From an uncultured Bacteroidales bacterium (GTDB taxonomy: Bacteria > Bacteroidota > Bacteroidia > Bacteroidales > UBA932): a stretch of DNA of 6,023 nucleotides. Shown here one piece after another: positions 5,954-6,023 of this stretch. The notes beneath the pieces are model-generated. The model saw only the letters and a list, made by a program, of their open reading frames with translations, ran no database searches and was not told the origin of the DNA. Every line of letters starts with the position of its first letter. Within the stretch, counting starts at the first letter, position 1. The stretch is taken from contig CAKULN010000092.1 of NCBI GenBank assembly GCA_934667175.1, forward strand, positions 1-6,023, given 5' to 3'. The translations under genes and the position numbers were made by a program.

Positions 5954-6023
5954 CTTTGACAGTCTAAAAACCCTGTCTCTGCAACTGTCTGAATATCCAT
6001 TTGTTATAAAATTGAAAAATTTT
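5898..6023 (+). other. Open frame overlapping the ATPase stop and running off the window
   Basis: In another frame from the ATPase gene, sequence is open from 5898 (after a TAA at 5895) to the window end. From 5952 it reads DFDSLKTLSLQLSEYPFVI and continues KLKNF. This looks like a real protein segment and loosely resembles the C-terminal tail pattern of DUF4143 ATPases (a D/E-F-x-x-L stretch followed by YP-x-x-V-I). That would fit an internal deletion joining the two ends of one gene out of frame. The similarity is slight and the stretch short, so it may equally belong to an unrelated gene or to none. Confidence 0.25.

Overview
The window looks like ordinary chromosomal DNA from a member of the Bacteroidota, probably order Bacteroidales. 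Three things point there: Bacteroidota-type promoter boxes (TTTG, about 20 nt, TAnnTTTG), a lipoprotein that fits the DUF5106 plus thioredoxin-fold architecture of this phylum, and the absence of clear Shine-Dalgarno sequences. Genus cannot be read from this sequence. All supported genes lie on the + strand.

Layout: (1) 2-169, the 3' end of a 6-phosphogluconolactonase-family gene, followed by a long hairpin (216-265) that probably ends it. (2) 473-4239, a compact three-gene cluster with gaps of 3 and 8 nt: a Na/Pi-cotransporter-type membrane protein with a PhoU-like tail, a thioredoxin-fold lipoprotein with a CPAC motif, and aldose 1-epimerase (galM). A TAAATTTG box at 442-449 may drive it. 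(3) 4240-4447, an intergenic repeat cluster: a perfect 28-bp inverted repeat enclosing further copies of the core CTTCGACAGGCTCAG. (4) 4448-5242, thymidylate synthase (thyA), complete and the same length as the E. coli enzyme, with a strong terminator hairpin about 160 nt downstream. (5) 5541-5953, a textbook Bacteroidota promoter followed by the first 120 codons of an AAA_14/DUF4143-type ATPase, which stops just after the sensor-1 motif and is a truncated remnant.

The intact genes are housekeeping functions: pentose phosphate pathway, phosphate or ion homeostasis, envelope redox chemistry, sugar anomer interconversion and dTMP synthesis. The three-gene cluster is probably cotranscribed, but its members do not form an obvious single pathway. 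I see no mobile-element gene, CRISPR array, tRNA or rRNA, and no convincing new multigene system. The parts that deserve a second look are the repeat cluster before thyA, the truncated ATPase with an intact promoter, and the repeat-rich sequence just after thyA.
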